Shown here piece after piece: positions 5,241 to 6,591 of a stretch of DNA of 6,591 nt; position 1 is the stretch's first letter, and each line of letters starts with the position of its first letter. The notes below the pieces were generated by a model. The model saw only the letters and a program-made list of their open reading frames with translations, made no database searches and was not told the DNA's origin. The translations under genes were made by a program, and so were the position numbers. Source of the stretch: Candidatus Colimonas fimequi (GTDB taxonomy: Bacteria; Bacillota; Clostridia; Peptostreptococcales; Anaerovoracaceae); contig JAGHTQ010000112.1 of NCBI GenBank assembly GCA_018065295.1, positions 1 through 6,591 on the forward strand, written 5' to 3'.

Positions 5241-6482
5241 ATGAAAGAGAAGAAAAAGCTATCGCTAGCTATGCAAATTTTTATTGCACTGATTCTGGCG
5301 ATAATCGCAGGACTGGCACTATGTAGTCACGCAGAACTTGCGACTACTTACATTCAGCCACTTGGTACAATATTTCTCAACCTGCTTAAGTTTATCGTAG
5401 TTCCAATTGTTCTTTTCTCAATTATCTGCGGAATCATCTCAATGAAAGACATTCGCAAAGTTGGATCAATTGGCGTTAAGACAGTTGTCTTCTACATGTG
5501 CACTACAGCCTTTGCCATTACAATCGGCCTTATCGGCGGCAACCTGTTTAAGGGAATGTTCCCAGCGCTCAAGACAACAAACCTGGAATATGAAGCAAGC
5601 GATCCTGTTAGCTTCATGGATACTCTGGTGAACATTTTCCCATCAAACTTCGTGCAGCCTATGGCGGATGCGTCAATGCTGCAGGTTATCGTTATAGCTG
5701 TAGTTCTGGGCTTCGCCATCATTATGGTCGGTGCCCAAAACAGTGAGAAGGGCGAACGCATCATCCAGGGTTGTAACGACCTGAACGATGTATTCATGAT
5801 GTGCATGCACATGATTCTCAAGTTATCACCATACGGTGTGTTCTGCTTACTTTGCCCGGTAGTTGCAGAGAACGGTCCAGCTATTCTGGGATCACTTGCT
5901 ATGGTACTGCTGGCAGCATACCTTTGCTACGTGGCTCACGCTATCGTTGTGTACTCACTGGCAGTTAAGGCTCTGGGCGGACTTAGTCCTATCGAGTTCT
6001 TCAAGGGCATGATTCCTGCAATCATGTTCGCGTTCTCAAGTGCATCATCAGTTGGCACACTGCCAATTAATATGGAGTGCACTGAGAAGCTTGGCGCGCC
6101 AAAGGAAATCTCATCATTCGTGCTTCCTCTTGGTGCAACAATCAACATGGACGGTACTGCGATCTATCAGGGCGTATGCTCAATATTTATCGCATCATGC
6201 TATGGCATCGATCTCACATTACCACAGATGATGACAATCGTTCTGACAGCGACACTGGCGTCAATCGGTACAGCTGGCGTTCCTGGCGCTGGCATGGTAA
6301 TGCTGGCTATGGTACTGCAGTCCGTTGGACTTCCTGTTGAAGGTATCGCCCTGGTTGCAGGCGCAGACAGAATCTTCGACATGGGCCGTACAACTGTTAA
6401 CATTACAGGTGATGCTGCGTGCACAATGGTTGTTACTAGAATGGAGAAGATTCGCGAAGCAAAGAAAGCAAAGGCAGCGTAG
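5241..6482 (+). CDS. Dicarboxylate/amino acid:cation symporter (DAACS family, glutamate/aspartate type)
   Basis: A 413-residue inner membrane symporter of the SDF/DAACS (GltP/GltPh) family, importing acidic amino acids or C4-dicarboxylates with Na+ or H+. The family signatures appear in order: Ser-rich hairpin 1 tip SSASS (266-270) followed by VGTLP, the span 7 motif NMDGT (302-306), the hairpin 2 tip GTAGVPGAG (343-351), and span 8 with Asp376, Asp380, Arg383 and Asn387. These match GltPh Asp390, Asp394, Arg397 and Asn401; Arg at 397 binds the side-chain carboxylate, so aspartate, glutamate or a dicarboxylate is expected and not a neutral amino acid. The Na+-site residues (Asn and Asp of the NMDGT region, Asn387) are also present. 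The start at 5241 has a good ribosome binding site and follows a promoter; the frame stays open upstream only through non-coding promoter and terminator sequence. It is a single-gene unit, likely under a repressor binding the TGTATACA sites. Confidence 0.93.
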   Translation: MKEKKKLSLAMQIFIALILAIIAGLALCSHAELATTYIQPLGTIFLNLLKFIVVPIVLFSIICGIISMKDIRKVGSIGVKTVVFYMCTTAFAITIGLIGGNLFKGMFPALKTTNLEYEASDPVSFMDTLVNIFPSNFVQPMADASMLQVIVIAVVLGFAIIMVGAQNSEKGERIIQGCNDLNDVFMMCMHMILKLSPYGVFCLLCPVVAENGPAILGSLAMVLLAAYLCYVAHAIVVYSLAVKALGGLSPIEFFKGMIPAIMFAFSSASSVGTLPINMECTEKLGAPKEISSFVLPLGATINMDGTAIYQGVCSIFIASCYGIDLTLPQMMTIVLTATLASIGTAGVPGAGMVMLAMVLQSVGLPVEGIALVAGADRIFDMGRTTVNITGDAACTMVVTRMEKIREAKKAKAA

Positions 6483-6504
6483 CGCGTAGCGCTATAGCGT
6501 TTTA
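6481..6504 (+). repeat. Overlapping short hairpin and palindrome at the end of the DAACS gene
   Basis: AGCGC-GTA-GCGCT (6481-6493) overlaps the TAG stop, and CGCTATAGCG (6490-6499) is a perfect palindrome followed by TTTT. The two cannot form together. It may be a weak first terminator or an mRNA 3' end structure. Confidence 0.35.
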
Positions 6505-6534
6505 ATTGTATATTAACCGGTGCACGGGGTTTAT

Positions 6535-6566
6535 GCCCATTGGCCTGATGGCCAGTGGGCTTTTTT
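6535..6566 (+). terminator. Intrinsic terminator after the DAACS gene
   Basis: GCCCATTGGCC (6535-6545) pairs with GGCCAGTGGGC (6550-6560), 11 pairs with one T-G wobble, loop TGAT, followed by six T (6561-6566). Confidence 0.92.
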
Positions 6567-6581
6567 GCGTGATGAGGGCAG

Positions 6582-6591
6582 TAGGAGGGGA
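6582..6591 (+). promoter_or_regulatory. Ribosome binding site of a gene beginning beyond the window
   Basis: TAGGAGGGGA at the last bases is a near-perfect Shine-Dalgarno sequence on the + strand. A start codon would be expected within about ten bases after the window end. No promoter is clear between the terminator at 6566 and this site. Confidence 0.5.

Noticed and set aside
186..6424. Open frames on the - strand (for example 186-515, 1473-1871, 2523-3047, 5492-5821, 6200-6424)
   Set aside because: Each lies opposite a recognised gene; their translations look like antisense shadows (Ser/Ala/Met/Thr-rich, no family motif), and promoters or ribosome binding sites were not seen.
1..6591. Insertion sequence, CRISPR array, tRNA or phage genes
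   Set aside because: No terminal inverted repeats, transposase or integrase motifs, regularly spaced repeats or tRNA-like cloverleaf were seen on either strand.

Overview
This window looks like chromosomal DNA from a low-to-mid GC Gram-positive bacterium, most likely an anaerobic clostridial (Bacillota) lineage. The grounds are strong purine-rich Shine-Dalgarno sites before every gene, -35/-10 promoters of the vegetative sigma type with 17-base spacers, U-rich hairpin terminators, a probable pgsA-like tail before cinA, a DUF6125-type protein and an iron-dependent alcohol dehydrogenase. The taxonomic guess is inference. All recognisable genes lie on the + strand, and I see no mobile element, CRISPR array, tRNA or rRNA.

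Layout. (1) Bases 1-48 are the last codons of an upstream gene, possibly pgsA. (2) Bases 70-1299 are cinA (NMN deamidase/competence-damage protein). It is intact except that codon 2, normally Lys, reads TAA, so the gene is either freshly inactivated, started at a non-standard codon, or carries a sequence error. (3) Bases 1312-2064 encode a DUF6125-like cytosolic protein with an internal duplication and a Cys-rich C-terminus, 12 bases after cinA. A hairpin terminator at 2072-2098 closes this first unit. (4) Two tandem promoters (2110-2138 and 2142-2170) precede a 74-residue single-span membrane protein (2216-2440) and, 14 bases later, a 12-span NCS1-family nucleobase:cation symporter (2455-3864). 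(5) A second terminator (3873-3909) separates these from an iron-containing alcohol dehydrogenase (3934-5091), which may have its own promoter just upstream of that hairpin. A third terminator follows at 5122-5145. (6) A well-formed promoter (5160-5188) bracketed by two TGTATACA palindromes drives a dicarboxylate/amino acid:cation symporter of the DAACS family (5241-6482), predicted to carry acidic amino acids. A fourth terminator closes it (6535-6566). A strong ribosome binding site at the very end of the window announces another + strand gene just outside.

Working together: the first unit is housekeeping (NAD salvage plus an unknown partner). The next two units are uptake and redox genes fitting a fermentative life style: import of a nucleobase-like compound, an NAD-linked alcohol/aldehyde step, and import of aspartate/glutamate-type substrates under a probable repressor. 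There are no gene-free stretches above 300 bases; the longest gap (2065-2215) holds a terminator and two promoters. The items most worth following are the start-stop at cinA, the small membrane protein paired with the NCS1 transporter, the paired palindromes at the DAACS promoter, and the duplicated architecture of the DUF6125-like protein.
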